Source of the DNA: Bryobacterales bacterium
Lineage (GTDB): Bacteria; Acidobacteriota; Terriglobia; Bryobacterales; Bryobacteraceae
NCBI GenBank assembly: GCA_003166865.1
Contig: PMUP01000025.1
Span: 115,408-174,477 of the forward strand
DNA length: 59,070 nucleotides
Reading direction: 5' to 3'
The position numbers and the translations under genes are program-made. Positions 52,162 to 59,070 of this stretch are shown here, in pieces; positions within the stretch are counted from its first letter, which is position 1; each line of letters opens with the position of its first letter. The notes under the pieces were generated by a model, which made no database searches, was not told where the DNA came from, and was given only the letters and a program-made list of their open reading frames with translations.

Positions 52162-54810
52162 TTAGTCTTGGCGCAAGGCGTTGATCGGGTCTACGCGGCT
52201 GGCTCGGCGGGCCGGGAGAAAACTAGCGAACAGGGCGGCAGCCACCAGAACCGAAATCATGATGGCGAAGGTGGACGGGTCGGTGGAGCGCACTCCGGCC
52301 ACCAGCTTCTCCAAGACGCGCGCCGCGGCGAAAGCGGTGGCCAGGCCCACGCCGACGCCAACGAAAATCATTCGAAGACTCTGGCCGAGCACCAGCCGCA
52401 TAACATCACGAGCGCTAGCGCCGAGCGCCATGCGCAGACCGATTTCCGGGACGCGCTGGCTGGTGACGTAGGCGAGCACGCCATAGATGCCGATGCACGC
52501 CAGCAGCAAAGCCAGGCCGGCGAAGATGCCGAACAACATCAGAAGGAATCGTTGCCGGGCGAGCGAGCTGCCGGCAAGTTGCTCCATGGTGCGAACCTCG
52601 TAGATCACTTGATCGCCAGTAACTCCGCGCACTGCCCGCCTGAGTGGCGCGACCACGCTTAGTGGATCGATGCTGGTTCGGACGGCAATCGACATGAGTT
52701 CAGACCAGCGGCGCAAGAGCGGGCCCGGGACTTGGGCGAAAGGATAGTAGAGTTGATCGCGCACCTGGGCTTGATCGTCGCCGGCCAGCCCCCAGTGCCG
52801 GACATGGCCCACCATTCCCACCACCCGAACCGGCTTCGAATCCATGTCTGGGACCCACAGGCGCTGACCCACCGCCTCCTGTCCGCCGAAGGCGTGCCGT
52901 GCCAGAACGTCGTCAATGACGACGACGAGCTCACTCCCGATGCGATCGTAATCGTTGAAGAAGCGGCCTTTGAGCAGTGGGATGGCCATGACGTTCAAAT
53001 AATCCGGCGATACGGAGGTAGCCAATGTGATGGGCTGCTTATTCTCCGGCGGCACATCAGCAGTGGTCCAATAGCCCAGCTGGTTGTTGCCTTCGCGCAT
53101 CGGGACTGTATCCACCATCGCCACCGACTGCACTCCCGGCACGCCGCGGCCACGCTCCAGGACGTCTTTCCAGGCCGCGCGTATCTGCTCGGGGTTTCCG
53201 AGCGTGCCAGGCGAGAGCGCCATCCGAGTGACCAATACGTTGCGAATATCCAGACCTGGTTGCAGGGATGACAGCCGGAGCAGCGTGCGCCCGAGTATGC
53301 CGGCGGCGACCAACAGCACCACCGCCAGGGCGATCTCCGATATGACAAAAACGCTGTGCAGACGGCGCGAGCTTCCCGCTACGGTTCGCGCCCCGGCCCG
53401 CAGTGCCTGCTCCAGTTTCTGAGCGGGAGCGCGCAGGGCCGGCGCCAGCCCGAAGAGAAGCCCGCTCGCGAGGGACGCGGCGAGTGCGAAGAGCAACACG
53501 TGCCAATCGATCTGGACCTCTTGAACGCGCGGCAAGCTGCCGGGCCAGAATGTCAGAAAAGGGCGGATACCAATGGCGGCGAGTAAAACGCCGAGGGCGC
53601 CTCCGGCCAGACCCAACACAGCGCTCTCGGTCAGACATTGGCGAATCAACCGGCTCCTGGCCGCCCCAAGAGCCACCCGCATGGCAAGTTCACGCTCGCG
53701 GGAAACGGCGCGCGCCAGCAACAGGCTGGCTACATTTGCGCACGCGATCAGCAGTACCAGACTTACGGCGCCCAGCAGCAACCATAGCGTGGACTGGGCG
53801 TCTCCGACATCCACACGTAGGGGCTGCGCCGCGAATCCCCGCTCCTTATTCGTATCCGGATATTGTTCGGCAAGGTGATGGCCGATCAGCGCCAGGTCGG
53901 CTTGTGCCTGGACCAGCGTCGCGCCGGGCCGCAGGCGCGCGATCACGCCAACTGGATGCGGGCCACGTCTTTGCATGAACGCCGCCGTATTTTGACCGAT
54001 TGGCGTATACACATCGGCCTCTTGGTCCTCCAGCCGGAAACCTGCCCGCGTGACGCCAACAACCGTATAGCGCTTTTCGTCCAAAACCAGCGACGCGCCA
54101 ATCGCCGCCGGGCTTCCGGCGAATCGGCGCTGCCACAAACTGTAGCCGAGGATTGCCACGGGCGCTCCGCCCGCCCGGTCTTCTTCGGGCAGGAACGCCC
54201 GCCCCAGAAATAGCGGCACGCCCAGCACGGAAAACAAGTTGGAGGAGGCCTGGAATTCCTCAACATGCTCGGCTTCACCGGGCTCGCTCATCGTCCCTGC
54301 GTTGTAGAGCCACCCTGCCAGGGCCAGCAAGCGGCTATCATGCTGGCAGTCTAGAAAATCATAGTAGGCAAGGTTTTGCTGACCATATAGAGCAACGTTC
54401 CATGTTTCGGTCTGTCCGTGCACCGCCACCAGCCTGCTCGGGTCTGGATAAGGCAGCGGCTTCAGGAGGACGCCATTGACCACAGTGAACATGACAGTGG
54501 TTGCGCCGATGCCGAGGGCCAGGGTCGCGAGAGTGACGGCGGCAAATCCAGGCTTCTGGCGCAGGGTGCGGAGCGCGTACCGAAAATCCTGCCACAAGTC
54601 CTCAAGCCAGCGGGTACCGCGGGCGTCGCGGCATTGCTCCTTCACCTGCTCGGGACCGCCCAGAGCGAGCCTGGCTTGGCGGCGGGCTTCGTCGGGATGC
54701 TGGCCGCCCGCGATCAGATCGGCGGCGTGCTGGTCAATGTGAAAGCGCAATTCCTTTTCCAATTGCTCTTCCATCTGCGTTCGGCGCCACACGCGTTGCC
54801 ACCACGTCAT
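52162..54810 (-). CDS. Duplicated orphan MacB/FtsX-type permease with cytoplasmic N-terminus
   Basis: An 882-residue permease. The N-terminal cytoplasmic part of about 75 residues (QMEEQLEKELRFHIDQHA; RRQARLALGGPEQVKEQ) is followed by two MacB-core / FtsX units, first helix near LRQKPGFAAVTLATLALGIG and last block ending ASRVDPINALRQD. No ATPase gene lies nearby, the usual state for this acidobacterial group. It is translationally coupled to the upstream PadR gene (ATGA at 54807-54810), so the regulator probably controls it. The paralog at 27.6-29.9 kb lacks the N-terminal part. Confidence 0.93.
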   Translation of the reverse strand: MTWWQRVWRRTQMEEQLEKELRFHIDQHAADLIAGGQHPDEARRQARLALGGPEQVKEQCRDARGTRWLEDLWQDFRYALRTLRQKPGFAAVTLATLALGIGATTVMFTVVNGVLLKPLPYPDPSRLVAVHGQTETWNVALYGQQNLAYYDFLDCQHDSRLLALAGWLYNAGTMSEPGEAEHVEEFQASSNLFSVLGVPLFLGRAFLPEEDRAGGAPVAILGYSLWQRRFAGSPAAIGASLVLDEKRYTVVGVTRAGFRLEDQEADVYTPIGQNTAAFMQRRGPHPVGVIARLRPGATLVQAQADLALIGHHLAEQYPDTNKERGFAAQPLRVDVGDAQSTLWLLLGAVSLVLLIACANVASLLLARAVSRERELAMRVALGAARSRLIRQCLTESAVLGLAGGALGVLLAAIGIRPFLTFWPGSLPRVQEVQIDWHVLLFALAASLASGLLFGLAPALRAPAQKLEQALRAGARTVAGSSRRLHSVFVISEIALAVVLLVAAGILGRTLLRLSSLQPGLDIRNVLVTRMALSPGTLGNPEQIRAAWKDVLERGRGVPGVQSVAMVDTVPMREGNNQLGYWTTADVPPENKQPITLATSVSPDYLNVMAIPLLKGRFFNDYDRIGSELVVVIDDVLARHAFGGQEAVGQRLWVPDMDSKPVRVVGMVGHVRHWGLAGDDQAQVRDQLYYPFAQVPGPLLRRWSELMSIAVRTSIDPLSVVAPLRRAVRGVTGDQVIYEVRTMEQLAGSSLARQRFLLMLFGIFAGLALLLACIGIYGVLAYVTSQRVPEIGLRMALGASARDVMRLVLGQSLRMIFVGVGVGLATAFAAARVLEKLVAGVRSTDPSTFAIMISVLVAAALFASFLPARRASRVDPINALRQD

Positions 54811-55151
54811 TCCGCGCCTCCCTCGGCCATTCTGAGGATGAGACCGACAGCTTGCGTCAGTCGCTGCCAACTGGCGGCTTCCGTTTCGAGCTGCGCCCGG
54901 CCTTGCCTGGTGAGGCGATAAAACTTGGCCTCACGCCCAGTGTCGGTCTCCTGCCAATCCGCCGCCAGAAGGCCGCGGTTTTCCAAACGATGCAAGGCCG
55001 GGTAGAGCGAGCCTTGGGGGACTTGCACCACATCGCGCGAGACCTGTTGCAGCCGTTGCGCGATGGCGTATCCGTGCACCGGGCCCAGGCCGACAACTTT
55101 GAGAATCAACAAATCCAGGGTGCCCTGCGGGAGATCCGATTTGGCTGTCAT
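54807..55151 (-). CDS. PadR-family transcription regulator
   Basis: A 114-residue winged-helix repressor: LPQGTLDLLILKVVGLGPVH (7-26), GSLYPALHRLENRGLL (recognition helix and wing start near 47-62), and a helical C-terminus for dimer contacts. PadR repressors usually sense phenolic or other small molecules and control the adjacent transporter gene. GAGGT lies 7 bases before the ATG. The AGGTRTAGA direct repeats just upstream may be its operator. Confidence 0.93.
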   Translation of the reverse strand: MTAKSDLPQGTLDLLILKVVGLGPVHGYAIAQRLQQVSRDVVQVPQGSLYPALHRLENRGLLAADWQETDTGREAKFYRLTRQGRAQLETEAASWQRLTQAVGLILRMAEGGAE

Positions 55152-55153
55152 GG

Positions 55154-55177
55154 TCTATACCTCGATCTTCTACACCT
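55154..55177. promoter_or_regulatory. Direct repeat upstream of padR, possible operator
   Basis: TCTATACCT (55154-55162) and TCTACACCT (55169-55177) lie 15 bases apart in the PadR leader; on the gene's strand they read AGGTATAGA and AGGTGTAGA. The copy nearer the gene includes the ribosome binding site. Autoregulation is inferred, not shown. Confidence 0.3.
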
Positions 55178-55278
55178 TAACACACAACGTGCAGAAGCGC
55201 AAGGTATATGCCGGCCAATGTCCCGCGAACGTCAGCAGGCGGTGCTCCATTCTGATGGGCGCGCTTCGTCTCCTTGAT

Positions 55279-55300
55279 TGTGCATACAATCATATGTACA
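55279..55300. promoter_or_regulatory. Inverted repeat over the brnT/brnA promoter, possible BrnA operator
   Basis: TGTGCATA (55279-55286) and TATGTACA (55293-55300) are near-perfect inverted arms (7 of 8) with a 6-base centre. They cover the -10-like TACAAT (55285-55290) and the toxin start codon. BrnA-type antitoxins repress their own operon through palindromes like this. Confidence 0.45.
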
Positions 55301-55449
55301 CTGGAGTCGTGGCGTTCGAATGGGACCCCAACAAGGCCCTGGCGAATACTCGAAAGCAGGGAGTGCAGTTCTCGGAAGCGCTCGGCGCATTCGGCGACGA
55401 CCATGCGATCACGATCAACAACGATGAAGAACATGTACGACTTCAGTAA
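55294..55449 (+). pseudogene. BrnT-like toxin with internal deletion
   Basis: A 51-codon frame begins MYTGVVAFEWDPNKALANTR and continues KQGVQFSEALGAFGDDHAIT, the N-terminal half of BrnT RNase toxins (about 90 residues). It then jumps to INNDEEHVRLQ and stops. The central strands and catalytic residues of the fold are missing. The overlap of its end with the antitoxin start matches normal brnT/brnA organisation, so an in-frame internal deletion of about 40 codons is the simplest reading. Possibly inactive. Confidence 0.7.
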
Positions 55450-55726
55450 AGGCAAGCGCGGCCGTGTTGTGGCCGAGGCACCCTTAGAACCTGGAAAGGT
55501 GAGAATCACCATTCGGCTCGATGAAGATCTGGTCGATCATTTCGGCGCCATCGCTGATCGGTCCGGCGGGAAGGTTGGCTACCAAACTCTCATCAATTCG
55601 GCTCTTCGCGAATACGTCGAGGGGAAAACGCCAAAGTGGGAGGAAACCCTCCGGCGTATCATGCGAGAAGAAATCGGCAAGAAGCAGCGCGGCCTAGCGC
55701 AGCACCGTCGTGTTCGTCCTGTATAA
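55424..55726 (+). CDS. brnA: BrnA-type antitoxin
   Basis: A 100-residue ribbon-helix-helix antitoxin. YDFSKGKRGRVV is the family's N-terminal signature, ITIRLDEDLVDHFGAIADRS is the DNA-binding strand and helix, and GYQTLINSALREYVEG is the second helix. BrnA normally neutralises BrnT and represses the operon. A C-terminal basic extension (RRIMREEIGKKQRGL) is longer than usual. Start MKNMYDFSKG at 55424 lies inside the toxin frame. With the toxin shortened, this may persist as a free repressor. Confidence 0.85.
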   Translation: MKNMYDFSKGKRGRVVAEAPLEPGKVRITIRLDEDLVDHFGAIADRSGGKVGYQTLINSALREYVEGKTPKWEETLRRIMREEIGKKQRGLAQHRRVRPV

Positions 55727-55727
55727 T
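55722..55727 (+). promoter_or_regulatory. Perfect TATAAT six bases before the isomerase ATG
   Basis: TATAAT (55722-55727) is followed by CCGCCT and the ATG at 55734. The -35 position (GCAGCA) is poor. Transcription should start at about the A of the ATG, predicting a leaderless mRNA. Confidence 0.5.
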
Positions 55728-55733
55728 CCGCCT

Positions 55734-56576
55734 ATGCGACGCAGAGACTTCGTCACCGGCCTGGCCGCTGCTGCTGTCGTCTCCGCACAGCCTCCCGTTT
55801 CGCGTAAACGACGCTTAAAACAATGCGTCACGCGAGGCGTGTTTGATTCCAATATGCCGTTCGAGGACATGTGCCGCGAAGCCGCTCGCTTGGGCTGCAA
55901 GGGCTTCGATCTGGTTCCCGCGCAAAACTGGCCCATTCTCAAGAAATACGGCCTCATCCCAACCATGCGCCTGCCCAACATGGGCGTCACGATACCGGAC
56001 GGCATCAATCGCAAGGAAGTTCGGGATGATCTGGTCAAATCCATGCGCCCCGCGATCGACGAATGCGCCGCCGGCGGATGTCCCAATCTGATCACCGTTT
56101 CCGGGAGCCGCCGCGGCATGTCCGACGCCGAGGGCACCGACAATTCCGTCGCGTTTTTGAATCGGGTGAAGGCGCAGGCCGAGGACAAAGGCGTCACCAT
56201 TTGTTTGGAGCTGCTCAACAGCAAGATCGATCATAAGGACCAGATGTGCGACCACACCGCCTGGGGCGTCGAAGTGTGCCGCCGCGTGAACTCACCGCGC
56301 GTCAAACTGCTGTTCGACATTTATCACATGCAGATCATGGAAGGCGACATCTGCCGGACCATCCGCGACAACTTCCAGTGGATCGCGCATTTCCACACCG
56401 GCGGAGTTCCGGGCCGCCATGAGATCGACGGAACGCAGGAGCTGAACTACCATTTCGTGGCCGAGACCATCGCCGGACTTGGCTTCACCGGCTACATCGC
56501 GCACGAGTACAAGCTGAGTCCGGGGCGGGATGGAATTCAGACGCTGAATCAAGCCATCGAAATTATGGATGTCTAA
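55734..56576 (+). CDS. Tat-exported sugar phosphate isomerase/epimerase-like protein (copy 2)
   Basis: A 280-residue paralog of the protein at 29959-30825, alike over the whole length. Twin-Arg signal MRRRDFVTGLAAAAVVSAQ. The same metal-site residues are present: Glu in TICLELLNS, Asp in LLFDIYHMQ, His in IAHFHTGGVPGRHEI, Glu in YIAHEYKLS. Copy 2 lacks the insert near KLQDPGLGRKDQ of copy 1. Its last bases stop 30 bases before the convergent regulator gene. Substrate unknown. Confidence 0.9.
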   Translation: MRRRDFVTGLAAAAVVSAQPPVSRKRRLKQCVTRGVFDSNMPFEDMCREAARLGCKGFDLVPAQNWPILKKYGLIPTMRLPNMGVTIPDGINRKEVRDDLVKSMRPAIDECAAGGCPNLITVSGSRRGMSDAEGTDNSVAFLNRVKAQAEDKGVTICLELLNSKIDHKDQMCDHTAWGVEVCRRVNSPRVKLLFDIYHMQIMEGDICRTIRDNFQWIAHFHTGGVPGRHEIDGTQELNYHFVAETIAGLGFTGYIAHEYKLSPGRDGIQTLNQAIEIMDV

Positions 56577-56605
56577 TGTGGCGCACGCGCTCCTGCGGAC
56601 ACTGT

Positions 56606-57235
56606 TTACAAATGAATGATCCCGCGCTGAATCGCCGCCGTCGCAGCCTGCGTCCGATCGTCCACGCTCAACTTGCTCAAGATGTTTTTCACGTGATTCT
56701 TCACGGTGTGCTCCGCGATGCCGAGCTGGTAAGCGATCTGCTTATTCCCGAGGCCCTTCACGATCAGCGACAGCACTTCCATCTCTCGCGCGCTCAAACC
56801 AGCCGGCAGGGTGCTGGATTCAAGCGCGGCGGAAACACTCGCGGGTAAGTACTTCCCGCCGTCGTGCACCGCGTGGATGGCCCGGAGCAGCTCGTCGTGT
56901 AATACATCTTTGGTCAGATACGCCCGCGCTCCCGCTTGCAACGCGCGGCGGATGTCTTCATCGCCGCCGTAGGTGCTCAGCGCGATGATGCTGGCATCCG
57001 CAAACTCCGCGCGAATCGCGATGATCGCCTCTACTCCGCTCAGGACTGGCATGCGCACGTCCATCAACGTCACGTCCGGCCGATGTTTGCGGTACAGCTC
57101 CACCGCCTGCATTCCGTTGGCTGCTTCTCCCACCACCGTCATGTCCGGCTGCGTGTTGATGATGGTCTTCACGCCCACGCGCGCGATCAGATGATCCTCG
57201 GCGATGACGATTCGAATCGGATTTTCCGCGCTCAC
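56606..57235 (-). CDS. NarL-type response regulator
   Basis: A 209-residue regulator. Receiver domain about 6-125 with acidic pair E13-D14, phosphorylation Asp59 (LMDVRMP), Ser87 and Lys109 (YLTKD). LuxR-type DNA-binding domain about 145-209 (LSAREMEVLSLIVKGLGNKQ). It starts with GTG at 57235, overlapping the TGA of the kinase gene by 4 bases (GTGA), so the two are made together as a two-component pair. Target genes unknown. Confidence 0.95.
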   Translation of the reverse strand: MSAENPIRIVIAEDHLIARVGVKTIINTQPDMTVVGEAANGMQAVELYRKHRPDVTLMDVRMPVLSGVEAIIAIRAEFADASIIALSTYGGDEDIRRALQAGARAYLTKDVLHDELLRAIHAVHDGGKYLPASVSAALESSTLPAGLSAREMEVLSLIVKGLGNKQIAYQLGIAEHTVKNHVKNILSKLSVDDRTQAATAAIQRGIIHL

Positions 57236-59070
57236 GAGAGCGGCACCGTCACATGCACTTCCGTCCCCTGGCCAGGTTCGCTGCGCAGTTCGAGCTCGCC
57301 GCCAAGACGCTCGGCGCGTTCGCGCATGCCCAACAGGCCGAAGTGGCCGCCGACTTCAGAGAACGCTTCATCCTGCTCGAAACCCTGGCCATTGTCGGCC
57401 ACTCGCAAACTCAGCTTCCGGCTGGCCATCTCGAGATGGATTCGCACCTGGCTAGCGTGCGCGTGCTTCACGGCGTTGGTGACGGCTTCTTGCGCGATCC
57501 GCAGGAGGTGTTGCTCGGTCTCCTCCGGTAGCGGGCGGTTCTCGCCTTCGACATCCACGCGGATCTGTACCGGAGAGCCCGCGGTCCACTGAGGCGCGGC
57601 TTCGGAGAGCGCAGCCGAAAGGTCGTGACCTTCCAGCGCCGAGGCGCGCAGGTCCATCACCGACCGGCGAGCCTCCGTCAAACTGTGCCGGGCCATCTTA
57701 CGGGCCAAATCCAAATGCTTACGCGCCAAATCTAGGTGACCATGCAGCGTGAGCGCGACGGCGTCCAGTTGGGACGAAATCCCGACGAAGCCTTGCGCCA
57801 GGGTGTCGTGAATTTCGCGGGCCAGCCTGCCGCGCTCGTCCAACACCAGCGAGAATCGCTGGCGAATCTGGCGTAGCCGCAGGTTGTACAAACCCCAAAT
57901 GCCCGCGGCGGCCAGTGCTGCGCAGAAATAGCGGAACCACGCGGTCTCGTAGAAGTGCGGAAGCAATTCAAAGGCGAACGAGGTCTCGCCCAACGGCCCG
58001 TTGGGGACGCCGGCGCGAACGGTAAACCTGTACCGGCCGTGCGGAAGGCTGTTGTAATTGGTCACACGCCGCGCAACCGAGCTGACCCACTCGCGCTCCA
58101 ATCCCTCCAGCCGATACGAGTAGAGCACGCGCTCGGGAGCGCTGAGATAGATGCCGGTGTATCTGAACTGCATGCGGCCGTTGCCGGGTGAGAGACGGGC
58201 GCTTTCCGCGACCGAGATCGGACGCCCGTCCGCGGCCACCTCGAGCAAATGAACCATCGGGGCCGCGACAGTAGCCGGACGATCGTTCGGATCGAGCACG
58301 GCCAAGCCGCGGCTGGTGGGAAACCACAGGCGTCCATCGCTGCTCCTGGTTCCACCGCCGCTCGACGGATACCCCGGAGCGCATTGCGCGCTGCGGAGGC
58401 CGTCCGCCACGCCGTAGTTCACGGGCTGGACTTTTTGGATCTTGCCACTGACGAAATCCCAAATGTCTTGTTTGCGGATGCGGCAGATTCCGCGCGTGGT
58501 GCTGAGCCATAGCGACCCGTGGCCGTCATCCTCAATGTGCGAGACGTTATCGCTTAAAAGGCCGTCGCGAACCGTGACATGGAAGAATTGGCCGTCCCTC
58601 AACGCGTCCAGCCCGCCCCCGAAAGTGCCGATCCACAGCGTGCCGTCCGTGCCTTCCACCAACGAACGAATCTGATTGCTCGAAAGGCCATCGGCCACGG
58701 TGTAGAGCCGGAGCTGGCCGTTATTCAGCCGCCACAGACCCTCGCCGTAGGTGCCAGCCCACAGACTGCTATCGCGCGTTTCGCACAACACCACGGCGTC
58801 GTTGTTGAGCTGTGAACCGCCCGGGATCACGATGCGCGAGTGGCTGCCTTCGAGTTCGCTCACGCCGGCCGGTGAAGCCACCCACAGCTTGCCGCCGCGG
58901 TCCTCCAGGAAATCGAACGCCACGCGGCGATTGAGTGGATCGTTCAAAACATGATTCACGAAGTGGCCGTCGTGCATGCGGCTGGCCCCCCCGCGAGCGG
59001 CGATCAGCAAGTCGCCCTGTCGATCCTCGCGAATGGAGAAAATCTCGTTGCTCGGCAGGCCGTCCTTCTG
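57232..59070 (-). CDS. Propeller-sensor histidine kinase (5' end outside window)
   Basis: The frame is open to the end of the window, so the true start lies beyond base 59070; 612 residues are visible. Repeated two-component-regulator propeller blades (QKDGLPSNEIFSIREDRQGD, VADGLSSNQIRSLVEGTDG, VRDGLLSDNVSHIEDDGHG) form the periplasmic sensor, then a Y_Y_Y domain (about 325-395), one membrane helix (about 397-420) and a cytoplasmic HisKA_3 kinase with His in AREIHDTLAQGF, and an ATPase domain with ADNGQGF and HFGLLGMRERAERLGG. Signal unknown; these sensors often read polysaccharide-related cues in other groups. Confidence 0.93.
   Translation of the reverse strand, partial: QKDGLPSNEIFSIREDRQGDLLIAARGGASRMHDGHFVNHVLNDPLNRRVAFDFLEDRGGKLWVASPAGVSELEGSHSRIVIPGGSQLNNDAVVLCETRDSSLWAGTYGEGLWRLNNGQLRLYTVADGLSSNQIRSLVEGTDGTLWIGTFGGGLDALRDGQFFHVTVRDGLLSDNVSHIEDDGHGSLWLSTTRGICRIRKQDIWDFVSGKIQKVQPVNYGVADGLRSAQCAPGYPSSGGGTRSSDGRLWFPTSRGLAVLDPNDRPATVAAPMVHLLEVAADGRPISVAESARLSPGNGRMQFRYTGIYLSAPERVLYSYRLEGLEREWVSSVARRVTNYNSLPHGRYRFTVRAGVPNGPLGETSFAFELLPHFYETAWFRYFCAALAAAGIWGLYNLRLRQIRQRFSLVLDERGRLAREIHDTLAQGFVGISSQLDAVALTLHGHLDLARKHLDLARKMARHSLTEARRSVMDLRASALEGHDLSAALSEAAPQWTAGSPVQIRVDVEGENRPLPEETEQHLLRIAQEAVTNAVKHAHASQVRIHLEMASRKLSLRVADNGQGFEQDEAFSEVGGHFGLLGMRERAERLGGELELRSEPGQGTEVHVTVPLS

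Noticed and set aside
57670-57740. Repeated HLDLARK segment in the histidine kinase dimer helix
   Set aside because: The spacing matches the normal length of this helix in HisKA_3 kinases, so it is not an inserted heptad.
1-59070. tRNA or rRNA genes
   Set aside because: No cloverleaf with a GTTCRA-type T arm and no conserved rRNA segment was noticed; a covariance-model scan could not be run.

Overview
The window looks like a piece of chromosome from an acidobacterium of the Solibacter/Bryobacter type. This is an inference from gene content, not from a marker gene. The DNA is GC-rich. It carries MacB/FtsX permeases of the duplicated orphan type (one coupled to a PadR repressor), a PQQ alcohol dehydrogenase with acidobacterial-style secreted neighbours, two paralogous Tat-exported sugar isomerase-like proteins, and propeller-sensor histidine kinases. 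I saw no rRNA, tRNA, CRISPR array or intact insertion sequence.

Layout. 1-3.4 kb: the end of an RND drug-efflux pump (permease cut by the window edge, plus its TolC-type outer membrane partner). 3.5-7.3 kb (minus): a four-gene operon of diheme cytochrome c, PQQ alcohol dehydrogenase with a lanthanide-type Asp-Tyr-Asp motif, and two coupled secreted paralogs of unknown function, behind a good sigma70-like promoter. 7.3-8.9 kb: AraC/GyrI-like regulator and an NAD(P)-binding protein. 9-16 kb: an RDD / SpoIIM / DUF58 / MoxR / DUF4350 / DUF4129 / membrane protein cluster, an uncharacterised but recurrent envelope-associated ATPase system. 16-19.3 kb: acetyltransferase, PQQ sugar dehydrogenase, alpha/beta hydrolase. 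19.3-23.6 kb: a 1187-residue CheB-CheR-PAS-histidine kinase fusion and its LuxR-type response regulator.

23.6-27.3 kb is a scrap zone: a small unknown gene, remnants of DinB, DUF899 and a Ser/Thr kinase (the last two fused out of frame), a propeller protein, and a TIR-domain membrane protein whose C-terminal domain is frameshifted and shortened. 27.4-32.4 kb: MacB-type permease, Tat-signal sugar isomerase, MscS channel. 32.5-34.3 kb: NAD salvage pair (nicotinamidase and nicotinate phosphoribosyltransferase). 34.4-38.9 kb: GldA/F/G-like ABC exporter with a DUF4340 protein. 39-40.4 kb: FabI and a wrecked IS200-like transposase. 40.4-45.2 kb: membrane-fused spermidine synthase-like protein, then a coupled symporter / small membrane protein / methyltransferase operon. 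45.3-52.1 kb: a complete second RND pump operon whose TolC gene begins with a tandem array of start codons. 52.2-55.2 kb: PadR and the permease it probably controls. 55.3-56.6 kb: a BrnT/BrnA antitoxin locus with a shortened toxin, then the second sugar isomerase paralog. 56.6-59.07 kb: a NarL-type response regulator and its propeller histidine kinase (cut by the window edge).

Recurring themes. Genes are packed in short operons with ATGA/GTGA overlaps. Several first genes have a -10-like hexamer only 6-8 bases before the start codon, which predicts leaderless mRNAs. Export, envelope maintenance and signal sensing dominate the content. No single locus is clearly a new system. The best candidates for undescribed biology are the secreted partners of the lanthanide-type dehydrogenase, the RDD/SpoIIM/MoxR cluster, the start-codon repeat array, and the leaderless promoter pattern.
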